A DNA stretch of 64,000 bases. Origin: Bacteroidales bacterium. Lineage in GTDB: Bacteria > Bacteroidota > Bacteroidia > Bacteroidales > UBA932. The position numbers and the translations under genes are program-made. The notes beneath the pieces were generated by a model. It was not told the DNA's origin. It saw nothing but the letters and a program-made list of their open reading frames with translations, and did no database searches. This document shows, in pieces, positions 26,542 through 35,078 of the stretch; the first letter of the stretch is position 1, and every line of letters begins with the position of its first letter. The DNA lies in contig JAFWOY010000011.1 in assembly GCA_017509755.1 (NCBI GenBank), forward strand, positions 1 through 64,000. Reading direction: 5' to 3'.

Positions 26542-27533
26542 GTCTTGATGGTATTGTATCGCGTAATAAGGTTGGAATAAACCCGTGGGTAGTCGACTAA
26601 AACGATATCAAGAAGCCGTTCTTTTGTAGAGAATAAACGCTTGTACGTGTTGAATTCTTGCTTGATGAATGGCAAGTGCTGCTGTCTGAAAAGACGGAAT
26701 TCTTCCGAATTGACCTGTTCGAGAAAACGGGTGTGCGTTTCCAACAAGAATGAAACGATATTTCGCCGAAACCACGTTTGATCCTCGGGCGAAACTTGTT
26801 GGTCGGCAAAGGTGGACAATTGCTTATATACTTCAACAAGATATCTGGCTGATCTGACTTGGACGGAATTCATGAAAGAGCCCGGCCATTGGCGATAAAT
26901 GTAAAGGTAATCTTTCAAGACTTTGGCCCGGGTGGCAAGATATTGAACAACCCTTGAAAAATACTCATCTTCGTATCGTATGCCTGAAGGGAAGTAGACG
27001 CCCTCTTTGAAGAATAAGTCCTTTTTCAGAATAAACTGCTGGGGACAAATGATTCGAAAGCCTCGTTTCAACAATTCTTTACCGGGCGTTGTGAAGTCTT
27101 CTTCGATAGCAGGATTCGTAGGTGTAACGTAATGGTGCCCATTTTCGTACTGCACCAGCAATGGGATGGCAATCAAATCTAATAGCGAATCTGATCGGAT
27201 TAAGTCAACAATTCGGCCAACCGCGCCCGGGACCAGAAAGTCATCACTATCAATAAACCAAAGAAACTTGCCTTCAGCTACTTGTGCGCCATAGGATCGT
27301 GCCGCGCTGACGCCTTGATTCTGTTGCCTGTAGTAATGGATTTGCTGGAATTCTTTCTGCAGAGACAGTACAACATCTCCCGATGCATCATATGAACCGT
27401 CATCAATGACAATCACCTCTATACCATCATTTCCAGGGCCCCCGTTCTCAAAAATGGACCGAAGGCATTGCGCTATATACTTTTCTGTATTATAGAGCGG
27501 GATGATAATGGATACAATGGGGTGATCTCTCAT
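26526..27533 (-). CDS. GT2-family glycosyltransferase
   Basis: 335 residues. I-I-I-P-L-Y-N, I-D-D-G-S (43-47), V-S-A-A-R-S-Y-G and D-S-D-D (95-98, a common variant of DADD) support GT2. The long C-terminal part is rich in aromatic and charged residues and not shared with the neighbours. It overlaps both flanking GT2 genes (4 nt at the 5' end, 16 nt at the 3' end). Donor and acceptor unknown. Confidence 0.87.
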   Translation of the reverse strand: MRDHPIVSIIIPLYNTEKYIAQCLRSIFENGGPGNDGIEVIVIDDGSYDASGDVVLSLQKEFQQIHYYRQQNQGVSAARSYGAQVAEGKFLWFIDSDDFLVPGAVGRIVDLIRSDSLLDLIAIPLLVQYENGHHYVTPTNPAIEEDFTTPGKELLKRGFRIICPQQFILKKDLFFKEGVYFPSGIRYEDEYFSRVVQYLATRAKVLKDYLYIYRQWPGSFMNSVQVRSARYLVEVYKQLSTFADQQVSPEDQTWFRRNIVSFLLETHTRFLEQVNSEEFRLFRQQHLPFIKQEFNTYKRLFSTKERLLDIVLVDYPRVYSNLITRYNTIKTWLRH

Positions 27534-28588
27534 TTACTGCGCCGAAGTTGGTTTAAGAAGTCAACCGAGGAATAAAGAAACCGATGGAAAGCCATTTGGA
27601 ACTTTTTCTGGTGCCGCCATTCATAAACCGGTCGGATGCGAAAACCTGCGACGAGCGTGGAATAGTGCTCCAGTGCATCGTAAAGCCAAGGATTCTCTTC
27701 GTGGATGAAACGGTCCAACTTCCGTAATGGCTCCAGGGAAGAAACCATGTTCCGATAAGTAACGAGATAAAGCTGATACAAGTGTTCTGTATCAGCCAAA
27801 AGAATGGCCTGCATGAAGGCAAGAATGTCAGGATTTGCAGATTGCCGGATTCGATGTTCGTAAGATACGAGCGATTTTGATACCTGCGCTTCCATCCATA
27901 AGCCTTTTGCGTGGTTCCTGGACGAAACGGATTGCCCCTCTCGCCCGTTTGTATACAAGTATAGCGGAGTTTTGAAGACATAAATTGTCCGTACAGCTAT
28001 AAGCGGGAAAAAAGTCCATTCATGGTCGGTATAGGCAATTCTTTCCGTTTGTCGATATCGAATTCTTCGCAAATTTTCTGTCCGATAGGTAAACCCGTGA
28101 ATAAACCATAGTTCCTTGTCTTTTCCCGAGACATCTTGCAGTGTTATCGGACCAGAAGCAGATGAATAATGGTTTATATGGAACACATGCTGTTGCTCAT
28201 CGACCTCAGCATAGTCTGACAGTATCAGATCAGCTGTTTTTATAACCGTATCTTGAGACAAAAAAGTAAGGTAGTCTTGAAAGGCCGGCGTATCAAAAGC
28301 ATCATCAGCATCCAGAATCTTGATGAATGTCCCTTTTGCTTCTTCAATTCCCTTGTTTACGCAGGAGCCGTAATGTCCGTTTTGTTTGTCAATAGTACGA
28401 AAAGTGCCCGGATAGCGTGTTTCAAATTGGTGAGCAATCTCTGAAGTGCGATCTTTGGACCCGTCGTTGATGACGAGTGCTTCAAACAGATTCATGCGCT
28501 CATCATCGACAATCAGAGAAGAGAGACACCGGTTAAGGTATTTCTCCATGTTATAAGAGGGGATGACGATTGTCAGGAGTTTATCCAT
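27530..28588 (-). CDS. GT2-family glycosyltransferase
   Basis: 352 residues. I-V-I-P-S-Y-N, I-N-D-G-S (40-44) and D-A-D-D (93-96) are present. Instead of the usual S-A-A-R-N it has G-H-Y-G-S-C-V-N-K-G-I, typical of a separate GT2 subgroup found next to glf and in capsule clusters. The start overlaps the UDP-galactopyranose mutase gene by 8 nt; a galactofuranosyl transfer is possible but not demonstrated. Followed by another GT2 with a 4-nt overlap. Confidence 0.87.
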   Translation of the reverse strand: MDKLLTIVIPSYNMEKYLNRCLSSLIVDDERMNLFEALVINDGSKDRTSEIAHQFETRYPGTFRTIDKQNGHYGSCVNKGIEEAKGTFIKILDADDAFDTPAFQDYLTFLSQDTVIKTADLILSDYAEVDEQQHVFHINHYSSASGPITLQDVSGKDKELWFIHGFTYRTENLRRIRYRQTERIAYTDHEWTFFPLIAVRTIYVFKTPLYLYTNGREGQSVSSRNHAKGLWMEAQVSKSLVSYEHRIRQSANPDILAFMQAILLADTEHLYQLYLVTYRNMVSSLEPLRKLDRFIHEENPWLYDALEHYSTLVAGFRIRPVYEWRHQKKFQMAFHRFLYSSVDFLNQLRRSK

Positions 28589-29714
28589 GAAAACGCATTG
28601 TTAATACCTTCTCAATAATCGGCGCCATGTCGTAATACTTGTATTCTGCCAGTCGACCTCCGAAGATTACATTTTTTTCAGCATCAGCCAACGATTTGTA
28701 TTTCAAATATATTGCATTGTTCTTCTCATCGTTCACAGGGTAGAAGGGCTCCATGCCTTCCTGCCATTCTGAGGAATACTCTCGCGAAATAACAGTCTGC
28801 GGATTGTCATAAACCGCCTGACCGAAAGATTCAAAATGTTTGTGTTCAATGATACGAGTGTAAGGGACATCCCTGTCTGTATAATTAACAACGGCGTTTC
28901 CCTGCCAGTTGGGTGTGTCGAGAATCTCTGTCTCGAAACGGACCGAGCGGTACGCAAGTTTTCCGAAACGATAAGTGTAAAATTCATCAATTTTACCGGT
29001 GAAAACTATTGTCTCCGCAAGGTTCTCCCAATGCGTGCGGTTCTCGAAGAAATCAAAACCCGCGCGAGTCTCGACCCCTTTCAACAATCCATCAATTAGG
29101 CGGTTGTATCCCCCCTCGGGAATGCCTTGGTACTTGTCGTTAAAGTAGTTGTTGTCATAGACTAGTCGAACCGGAAGCCGACGGATGATGAAGGCCGGAA
29201 GTTCGCTACAATCACGTCCCCATTGTTTTTCAGTATAGCCTTTAACAAGTTTTTCGTAAATATCTCGTCCCACTAACAAGAGTGCCTGTTCTTCAAGGTT
29301 CCGTGGTACGAGGACACCTGCGGCCTTCATGGCTTCCTGGGCTTCGGCGCGCTGCTCTTCTATTTTGACCTGTGCCTCTTCTGGCGTGATGACACCCCAC
29401 ATCTGGTAGAAGGTGTTCATATTGAAGGGCAGGTTGTATAGCTTACCTTTATAGTTGGCGACAGGAGAATTTGTGTAACGGTTGAAAGGGACAATGCTAT
29501 TTACAAAATCCCATACCTCTTTGTTGGAAGTGTGGAAAATATGTGCGCCATATTGATGGACATGAATGCCCGCGATATCTTCGCAATACACATTACCGCC
29601 CAGATGAGGGCGTTTGTCTATCACGAGACAACGCTTTCCGGCCTTTTTCGCCTGATGGGCAAAGGTGGCTCCATATAGTCCAGAGCCAACGATGAGAAAA
29701 TCGAAGGGTTTCAT
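28581..29714 (-). CDS. glf: UDP-galactopyranose mutase
   Basis: 377 residues. FAD-binding G-S-G-L-Y-G-A (10-16) at the N-terminus, H-L-G-G-N-V-Y-C-E-D near 39-48, Y-G-A-H-I-F-H-T-S, E-K-Q-W-G-R-D and R-L-P-V-R-L-V-Y-D-N-N-Y-F-N-D (in parts) are signature segments of UGM. It interconverts UDP-galactopyranose and UDP-galactofuranose in the cytoplasm, so the glycan made here very likely contains galactofuranose. It is the only nucleotide-sugar enzyme in the locus. It overlaps the flanking GT2 genes by 4 and 8 nt. Confidence 0.95.
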   Translation of the reverse strand: MKPFDFLIVGSGLYGATFAHQAKKAGKRCLVIDKRPHLGGNVYCEDIAGIHVHQYGAHIFHTSNKEVWDFVNSIVPFNRYTNSPVANYKGKLYNLPFNMNTFYQMWGVITPEEAQVKIEEQRAEAQEAMKAAGVLVPRNLEEQALLLVGRDIYEKLVKGYTEKQWGRDCSELPAFIIRRLPVRLVYDNNYFNDKYQGIPEGGYNRLIDGLLKGVETRAGFDFFENRTHWENLAETIVFTGKIDEFYTYRFGKLAYRSVRFETEILDTPNWQGNAVVNYTDRDVPYTRIIEHKHFESFGQAVYDNPQTVISREYSSEWQEGMEPFYPVNDEKNNAIYLKYKSLADAEKNVIFGGRLAEYKYYDMAPIIEKVLTMRFHG

Positions 29715-30691
29715 ATGGTGCCTTCAGTTTGAAGGAACAGGTTTTTAATCTTATGGAGAACCTTATCGGCTAAGGGCTTTAAAATGAAACGGCAGTAATC
29801 CTTGAACGGCAGATGTTTCCATAACTTGCGATGAAGCGTAAATAATCTTGCCGCTGTGTTGGCATGAAAATGATTCATCATGTCTTGTATGACCCAATAG
29901 GAATGCGTGATACCTTGCCGGGCGTATTGTAAGTTTTCTGGAGAGTAGGTCGAAATGGATTCTTTCATCAAAATCATGGCATCCAAATCGGTAAAAAACC
30001 GGACATTGAATTGTTTAAACAACATAGACATTGCGGAGTCGGAGTTTTCAAAATAGCGATATACAGGTTCTGTAAAGAAACAGACAAGATCACAGTGACA
30101 CATATACTGTGTTGAAAACAACCGGTCTTCATTGAAGTAAACATCTTGTTGGAATCTGATCCCAAACTCTTCGATGATAGAACGTTTAAACAACTTACCA
30201 GCGATATATCCCAGATATTGGTAATGAATGGGTTCATACATTAATCTGATGGATTCAATCCGGCTGAGTTTGTATTGGACTCTCTCCGGCACCCCATAGC
30301 GGTAATCTCCGTGTTCATCCAATAGAACATAACCGCCAATATAAAAATCGAAGGCATCTTCATAGTAGCGCTCGTGGAAAGCAGCTAAAGCGGTTGCTGG
30401 GAATTCATCGTCGGCGTCTAGAAAACAAATCCATTTGCCCGCTGCTCGGTTCAGTCCTGTGTTCCGGGCGGAACTGACTCCGCCATTTGATTGGTGGATA
30501 ACCCTGAATCGATGATCGGAGACTGCAAATTCATTAGCAATTTGACCTGAATTGTCCGTGCTGCCATCATCCACGATAATGACCTCAAAATCCTTAATCG
30601 TCTGCGAAGCGATGCTGTCCAGACATCTTCGCAGGTATTTTTCAGCATTGTATACCGGAATGATGATTGTGGTTTGCAACATAGGTGACAA
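29711..30691 (-). CDS. GT2-family glycosyltransferase
   Basis: 326 residues. T-I-I-I-P-V-Y-N, V-D-D-G-S-T-D (40-46), S-S-A-R-N-T-G and D-A-D-D (92-95) mark GT2. The ATG used overlaps the upstream GT2 by 50 nt; an ATG three codons later (30682) is equally possible. The C-terminal part is strongly basic with a hydrophobic patch (C-R-F-I-L-K-P-L). Immediately upstream of glf. Confidence 0.87.
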   Translation of the reverse strand: MSPMLQTTIIIPVYNAEKYLRRCLDSIASQTIKDFEVIIVDDGSTDNSGQIANEFAVSDHRFRVIHQSNGGVSSARNTGLNRAAGKWICFLDADDEFPATALAAFHERYYEDAFDFYIGGYVLLDEHGDYRYGVPERVQYKLSRIESIRLMYEPIHYQYLGYIAGKLFKRSIIEEFGIRFQQDVYFNEDRLFSTQYMCHCDLVCFFTEPVYRYFENSDSAMSMLFKQFNVRFFTDLDAMILMKESISTYSPENLQYARQGITHSYWVIQDMMNHFHANTAARLFTLHRKLWKHLPFKDYCRFILKPLADKVLHKIKNLFLQTEGTI

Positions 30692-31586
30692 TCGGTGATA
30701 GATAGCGAGAAAGAAGAAATTTGCATTTCTCGGGGAATCTCATGGAAGGATATATCAGCCGCTTCAAGCTAATAACTTGTGGGGAGAATAACCAGTTTAA
30801 CTTGTTGAATTGGGAAAAATCAGTGGCTCCTTGCAAATTGCGAAATACCATCACAGGCAATTGGGGTGCTATGAGATCTAGTCGACGATACTTATGGACG
30901 AAATGCTCTAGGTAACTTAAAGATTTATCAGGTGAATAAACATATTTTTTGGTGTTCCCAGTGGTTTTGTCATAGACATAGTTACTATTCAATATCAGGG
31001 CAGTTCTGCAGTGACTCAAGACATCCAAGAAGAAAAGTGTGTCTTCGCCATAGTGAAAAAATGTGTCAAATTGAATGGCGTGCTTCTCCAATAAACTGCG
31101 CTTTACAATCTTGCCCAATACTGCAATGAAAATATTCTTATGGATATTTTGCTGCAGAATCATCCGGAAGGAGTGACTGTCTGGAAATAGTTGTGGCGCA
31201 ATCCATTCGTCCTCTAGAACCGGCTCCTCGTGATAATGCCAGTTATGGAGGTAAATATCGATTGCCGGATCGAAAGCATCTGGGAAATATTGCGGTTCTA
31301 TATAATCATCTGCATCAATAAAAGTAACCCACTCCCCACGTGCTATGGAGATGCCTAAGTTCCGAGCGGCACTTACGCCTTTATTCTCAGTATGGACAAC
31401 AACAAACCGTTTGTCGTTTGCCGCAAAGTCTTCTGCCACTTGCCGCGTTGCGTCCGTACTGCCGTCATCTATAAGGATTACTTCAAAATCTCGCATGGGC
31501 TGTACTGTAATGCTGTTTAAACACCGACTGATGTAATGTTCGGCGTTGTAAGCGGGAATAATGACAGAAAGCGACGGCGTGTTCAT
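30642..31586 (-). CDS. GT2-family glycosyltransferase
   Basis: 314 residues. S-V-I-I-P-A-Y-N, I-D-D-G-S-T-D (39-45), S-A-A-R-N-L-G and D-A-D-D (91-94) support GT2. The 3' end runs 50 nt into the next gene, longer than the 4-nt overlaps seen elsewhere, so its last 15 residues (ending H-S-G-I-Q-C) may be a recent extension. GC is among the lowest of the locus. Confidence 0.86.
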   Translation of the reverse strand: MNTPSLSVIIPAYNAEHYISRCLNSITVQPMRDFEVILIDDGSTDATRQVAEDFAANDKRFVVVHTENKGVSAARNLGISIARGEWVTFIDADDYIEPQYFPDAFDPAIDIYLHNWHYHEEPVLEDEWIAPQLFPDSHSFRMILQQNIHKNIFIAVLGKIVKRSLLEKHAIQFDTFFHYGEDTLFFLDVLSHCRTALILNSNYVYDKTTGNTKKYVYSPDKSLSYLEHFVHKYRRLDLIAPQLPVMVFRNLQGATDFSQFNKLNWLFSPQVISLKRLIYPSMRFPEKCKFLLSRYLSPIVTYVANHNHHSGIQC

Positions 31587-31590
31587 ATAA

Positions 31591-32544
31591 TCACCGAAGG
31601 AGTTTGAAAAAGAGCGGAATAGAATGAAGGTACACCTTGATTTTTGAAGAATAACGCTCCTCCCATCCCCCCGTTTGACGAAGAATCATCCATGGAGAAA
31701 GGCCAGCTTGGGGCAGGCGACGGAATAGTAGGTTATAGAAGGGCCTGTTTCTATGATAAAGCAATGATAAAAAATACGAAATCGGATTTCGTCCAATATA
31801 GGAACGTCCTGATTCAAAAATGATTCTTTGTGCCCGAAAACATGCTTCAGAACGAATCTCCAATTCTCCTGGTTTCATGGCGAAATTGTCGCTTAGAGAG
31901 TTGTCCCGCTGTGTGTGAATATAGAGAAATGTATTCTGAACTTGTATAGAATTAGCGTGACACCCGGAGGCAGTACTAAAACATATATCGTTTGCATAGG
32001 GAGTCTCATCAAAACGAAGAGAACAGCGTGTAATCAAAGAGCGCCGGATAAACTTGCCCCAAGGGACTTGGTGCATGCACCGGATATTCGTGTCGTCGGA
32101 GGTTTGTAGATATAGGAGGATGAGATTGTCGAGGTAGTCGTGCTCCGTAGAATAACGAGATATATCATCAGAAAGAGTATTGATATGCCGGAAGAAAACA
32201 ATATCGGTAGGCTCATCCGAATGGAAGTTATCCAAGATAGAGGAAAAATCATTTACAAAAAGATCATCGGCATCTGCGAAGACCAGCCACTGTCCTTTTG
32301 CATGTTCAAGTCCGACATTTCGTGCGTATCCGGCACCTCCACTTTGGGTTGTTCGGATAAACTCCAGATAGGGACGGGAGAGAGAAGGGTAACGATCTAA
32401 GTATGAATCCGCATCCGGACTATTGTCATCCACCACAATTACCTGAACATCATCTCGCACGGGGATAGAGTCCAAACACCGCATTAGGAGATTAGGAATA
32501 TTGAAATGCGGAATGATGATCGAGTATGTGGGGGCGTTAGTCAT
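31591..32544 (-). CDS. GT2-family glycosyltransferase
   Basis: 317 residues. S-I-I-I-P-H-F-N, V-D-D-N-S (38-42, N replacing the usual G), G-A-G-Y-A-R-N-V-G and D-A-D-D (91-94) fit a GT2 subgroup in which G-G-A-G-x-A-R-N replaces V-S-x-A-R-N. Four nt separate it from the following GT2. It follows the TupA-like gene after 15 nt. Specificity unknown. Confidence 0.86.
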   Translation of the reverse strand: MTNAPTYSIIIPHFNIPNLLMRCLDSIPVRDDVQVIVVDDNSPDADSYLDRYPSLSRPYLEFIRTTQSGGAGYARNVGLEHAKGQWLVFADADDLFVNDFSSILDNFHSDEPTDIVFFRHINTLSDDISRYSTEHDYLDNLILLYLQTSDDTNIRCMHQVPWGKFIRRSLITRCSLRFDETPYANDICFSTASGCHANSIQVQNTFLYIHTQRDNSLSDNFAMKPGELEIRSEACFRAQRIIFESGRSYIGRNPISYFLSLLYHRNRPFYNLLFRRLPQAGLSPWMILRQTGGWEERYSSKIKVYLHSIPLFFKLLR

Positions 32545-32559
32545 TGTTTGTCATACCAT

Positions 32560-33477
32560 TTATTTCAAAAGGGGAAGATGAATCTGATTTCCTAATTCAA
32601 TAAGGTAGTCTTTCGCAAAGTAATTCATTCTTCCGGCTGCGCTGGTTAATGTGATCTCTCCGAAAAAAAGCTGGTCGTTCGCGACGTAGAAGTCTATTCT
32701 AGCTTCATGGAGGTCCTGTGATAGGTCCTCTGCGGCAAGGAGCATTTCTTTCAACACCTTAGGCCTGGGGATAGCTCCGCTTCCATCTTTATAATGAGAA
32801 GAAGTATTGATGTATTCAGGATGGACGTTCCAATCAAGATCATAAACACTAATAGATAGTTGAGATGCATTCCGATTGTGGCATGTGAAAATACAATAAG
32901 GTTTACCTTCAAAACACCACACTTTGTAATCGATCTGAGAGAACGAGATAGAGTTGTTAAAAACTAAGAACTCTTCCGCTATTATTAGTGGTTTAATATT
33001 GTTGTAATGAGGCTCACAAAAGAAATAACCATATTTTTGTTTTGTATGTGAACGGAGGGTTGAGACGACAAGGACCTTATCATATCCCAGAGATTTATCA
33101 ATGATTGTATAAGAGCCACAATCATGATTGCATTTTAAGACAAATTGTCTGGGTAATGTTTCAAAATCAATATCATCGGCATCATCCCATACACCATAAA
33201 GTTTGGGGAGCAGGTGCCCGTATCCTTTTTGTTTCACATACTCCCGTACACGGTATTTGTCAGCAAGAAACGGCCATTGAGAAGTGTCTCCGTAGCAGAT
33301 AAGCCATTGAATCTTTTCGTTGGGATCTCGGGGATGTTTCCAGTCCGGTTTGTAGCCGAATTCGCGTAACCATATTTTTTCAATGACTGGTCGCGGATGG
33401 TGGTCTACAAGAAATTTGTACTTCTCGTATCGTAATCTGTCAATGACCTTATTAGTAAAGTTTGGCATAGTTGTCAA
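32560..33477 (-). CDS. TupA-like ATP-grasp protein
   Basis: 305 residues. D-P-N-E-K-I-Q-W-L, D-K-Y-R-V-R-E-Y-V, V-L-K-C-N-H-D-C-G-S and a late F-F-G-E-I-T-L-T-S-A-A-G are the characteristic segments of the TupA-like ATP-grasp family, whose name comes from teichuronopeptide biosynthesis. In capsule loci they are usually annotated as glycosyltransferases, but an ATP-dependent ligation of an amino acid or similar group to a sugar acid fits the fold better; this is inference. It overlaps the flippase stop by 4 nt. Confidence 0.82.
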   Translation of the reverse strand: MTTMPNFTNKVIDRLRYEKYKFLVDHHPRPVIEKIWLREFGYKPDWKHPRDPNEKIQWLICYGDTSQWPFLADKYRVREYVKQKGYGHLLPKLYGVWDDADDIDFETLPRQFVLKCNHDCGSYTIIDKSLGYDKVLVVSTLRSHTKQKYGYFFCEPHYNNIKPLIIAEEFLVFNNSISFSQIDYKVWCFEGKPYCIFTCHNRNASQLSISVYDLDWNVHPEYINTSSHYKDGSGAIPRPKVLKEMLLAAEDLSQDLHEARIDFYVANDQLFFGEITLTSAAGRMNYFAKDYLIELGNQIHLPLLK

Positions 33478-34997
33478 CGAATAAAATGCTCTTTAATACT
33501 GGTAATAACGCGATATCGTTCTTGGCGGGTCAATCCGATAAAAGCGATGGATAAAACAGTCGCCGCAAAAACGAAAACGAATCTGCACGCATGCCAGGGC
33601 GCGCTGTCAAAGGGGAGCCGCGATGTCGAAAAAATGACGGCCGTCATGATGGCAATAATCTTGAGCGCCGGCCAATAACTTTCTCTGATATAAGTTTTCG
33701 ATGAAAAATGAAGGTCTTTTTTTAGATAGAACAGTTGAATAACACGCCAAATGGCATCGATGGCTGCAAACAAGCCAATTAGCCAGTAGGCCGGCGCCCC
33801 TTTTTTAAACAACCAATATCCTAAGGGAATACAGAGAATCATCAGCGTACTGAAAGTGATTTTGAACTTTCCAATTCTCCCAGAAGCATTGATCAAGGGT
33901 ATAATGCCTCCTCCCGTAGACGCCACAAAAGCGACTAGCAAAGTCATATTGCAAAAAGCCAAAGCTCCTTCCGGTACTTCTTTTAGCCATAGATTCAAGA
34001 CGAAATCCATTTCAGCAATCAGCGGGAAGAAAGCGAGCATCATGATGAAAATGCAATACTTCCCAATCTTGCAGACCAGATACGTCGTCCGTTCCATATT
34101 GCCTGCGCTGTAATTCTGGGTAATCTGGGGGCTGGAGGCTCCGTCGAAATTGCTGCCAAGCCCCAGCACATAACTTTCAACTGATTTGGCCACGCCAAAA
34201 GCGCCGTTGACGGTCGTCCCGAAAAAGAAATTGATGAGCAGGCTGCTTCCTTGCGTCCTCCCCATCAGTGCGAGTGTAGAGAGGATATTGTAGTTGTTAA
34301 AGACAAGCGCTTCTTTGTAAAGATTACGATCTTTAACCAGCCTCAATTTAATGATGTCAGGCCAATAATTGCGACAGTAAACATAAGTTATGAACATGGA
34401 CAACATGGACGAAAGTGTCATCATCAAAGAATAGGCGCGGACCTTGTTGCCATTGTAAAAGACCAACCAGACAATAAGTCCAAGTTGAAGGAGTTTAGTC
34501 CCGAGGCCGACAATCGTTCCGAAAATGAAGTTTTCGTGGGCATTGAACAAACTGCTATACGGAACGTTGGTTATTCCAATGCAACTGGCGATAATCGTTA
34601 CTTGAAAGATAAACATGGCATCCGCTTCCTTCCCGGGGTCAACCTTCAAGTAGTGATGGATATAGTAAATACCTCCGATTTCGGCAAGAAGCAAAATGAG
34701 TAACGCAACGCCTACATGGATGGCGAGACAGACATTGAACACCTTATTTACGTCACCCTGTTCTTTCCCCATTTCTACATTGATATAGCGGATAGTGGTA
34801 GCGGAGAGGGAGCCGAAGATGAAAGTAAACAGTCCGACGATTCCACCGACAACGTTAAATAGGCCAAAGTCGGAAACGCCAAGGGTATCCAGTATCAATC
34901 GGGATGTATAGAGACCAATTAATGCACATAAGAACATGTTGCCATATACGATCAATGTGTTCTTTGCGATTCTTCTATTCCCTTGGCTATCAGGCAT
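33474..34997 (-). CDS. wzx: Wzx-type polysaccharide flippase, first gene of capsule locus
   Basis: 507 residues with about 12-14 membrane helices of the MATE-like polysaccharide transporter superfamily; N-terminal segment I-A-K-N-T-L-I-V-Y-G-N-M-F, then T-S-R-L-I-L-D-T-L-G-V-S-D-F-G (in parts) and an S-L-S-A-T-T-I-R-Y-I-N motif are typical of Bacteroidota flippases. It moves the lipid-linked repeat unit across the inner membrane for Wzy. The gene is the 5'-most of the minus-strand locus and begins only 23 nt past the terminator of the OmpA-like gene, leaving little room for a promoter. Confidence 0.9.
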   Translation of the reverse strand: MPDSQGNRRIAKNTLIVYGNMFLCALIGLYTSRLILDTLGVSDFGLFNVVGGIVGLFTFIFGSLSATTIRYINVEMGKEQGDVNKVFNVCLAIHVGVALLILLLAEIGGIYYIHHYLKVDPGKEADAMFIFQVTIIASCIGITNVPYSSLFNAHENFIFGTIVGLGTKLLQLGLIVWLVFYNGNKVRAYSLMMTLSSMLSMFITYVYCRNYWPDIIKLRLVKDRNLYKEALVFNNYNILSTLALMGRTQGSSLLINFFFGTTVNGAFGVAKSVESYVLGLGSNFDGASSPQITQNYSAGNMERTTYLVCKIGKYCIFIMMLAFFPLIAEMDFVLNLWLKEVPEGALAFCNMTLLVAFVASTGGGIIPLINASGRIGKFKITFSTLMILCIPLGYWLFKKGAPAYWLIGLFAAIDAIWRVIQLFYLKKDLHFSSKTYIRESYWPALKIIAIMTAVIFSTSRLPFDSAPWHACRFVFVFAATVLSIAFIGLTRQERYRVITSIKEHFIR

Positions 34998-35020
34998 AAA
35001 TCATGTCGTGTTATACCGAC

Positions 35021-35056
35021 AAAAACAGGCGTACACACAAGTTGGTGTGCGCCTGT
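35021..35056 (-). terminator. Rho-independent terminator after the OmpA-like gene
   Basis: On the minus strand a stem A-C-A-G-G-C-G / C-G-C-C-T-G-T extended by a G-T-G-T-G / C-A-C-A-C stem (2-nt bulge) is followed by T5-G. It lies 23 nt after the OmpA-like stop codon and 23 nt before the flippase start. The T-run also forms TGTTTTTG, one mismatch from the Bacteroidota -7 box, so a promoter for the capsule genes may be embedded here. Confidence 0.8.
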
Positions 35057-35078
35057 CTGTTGCCAGGTTTGCTAGTAT

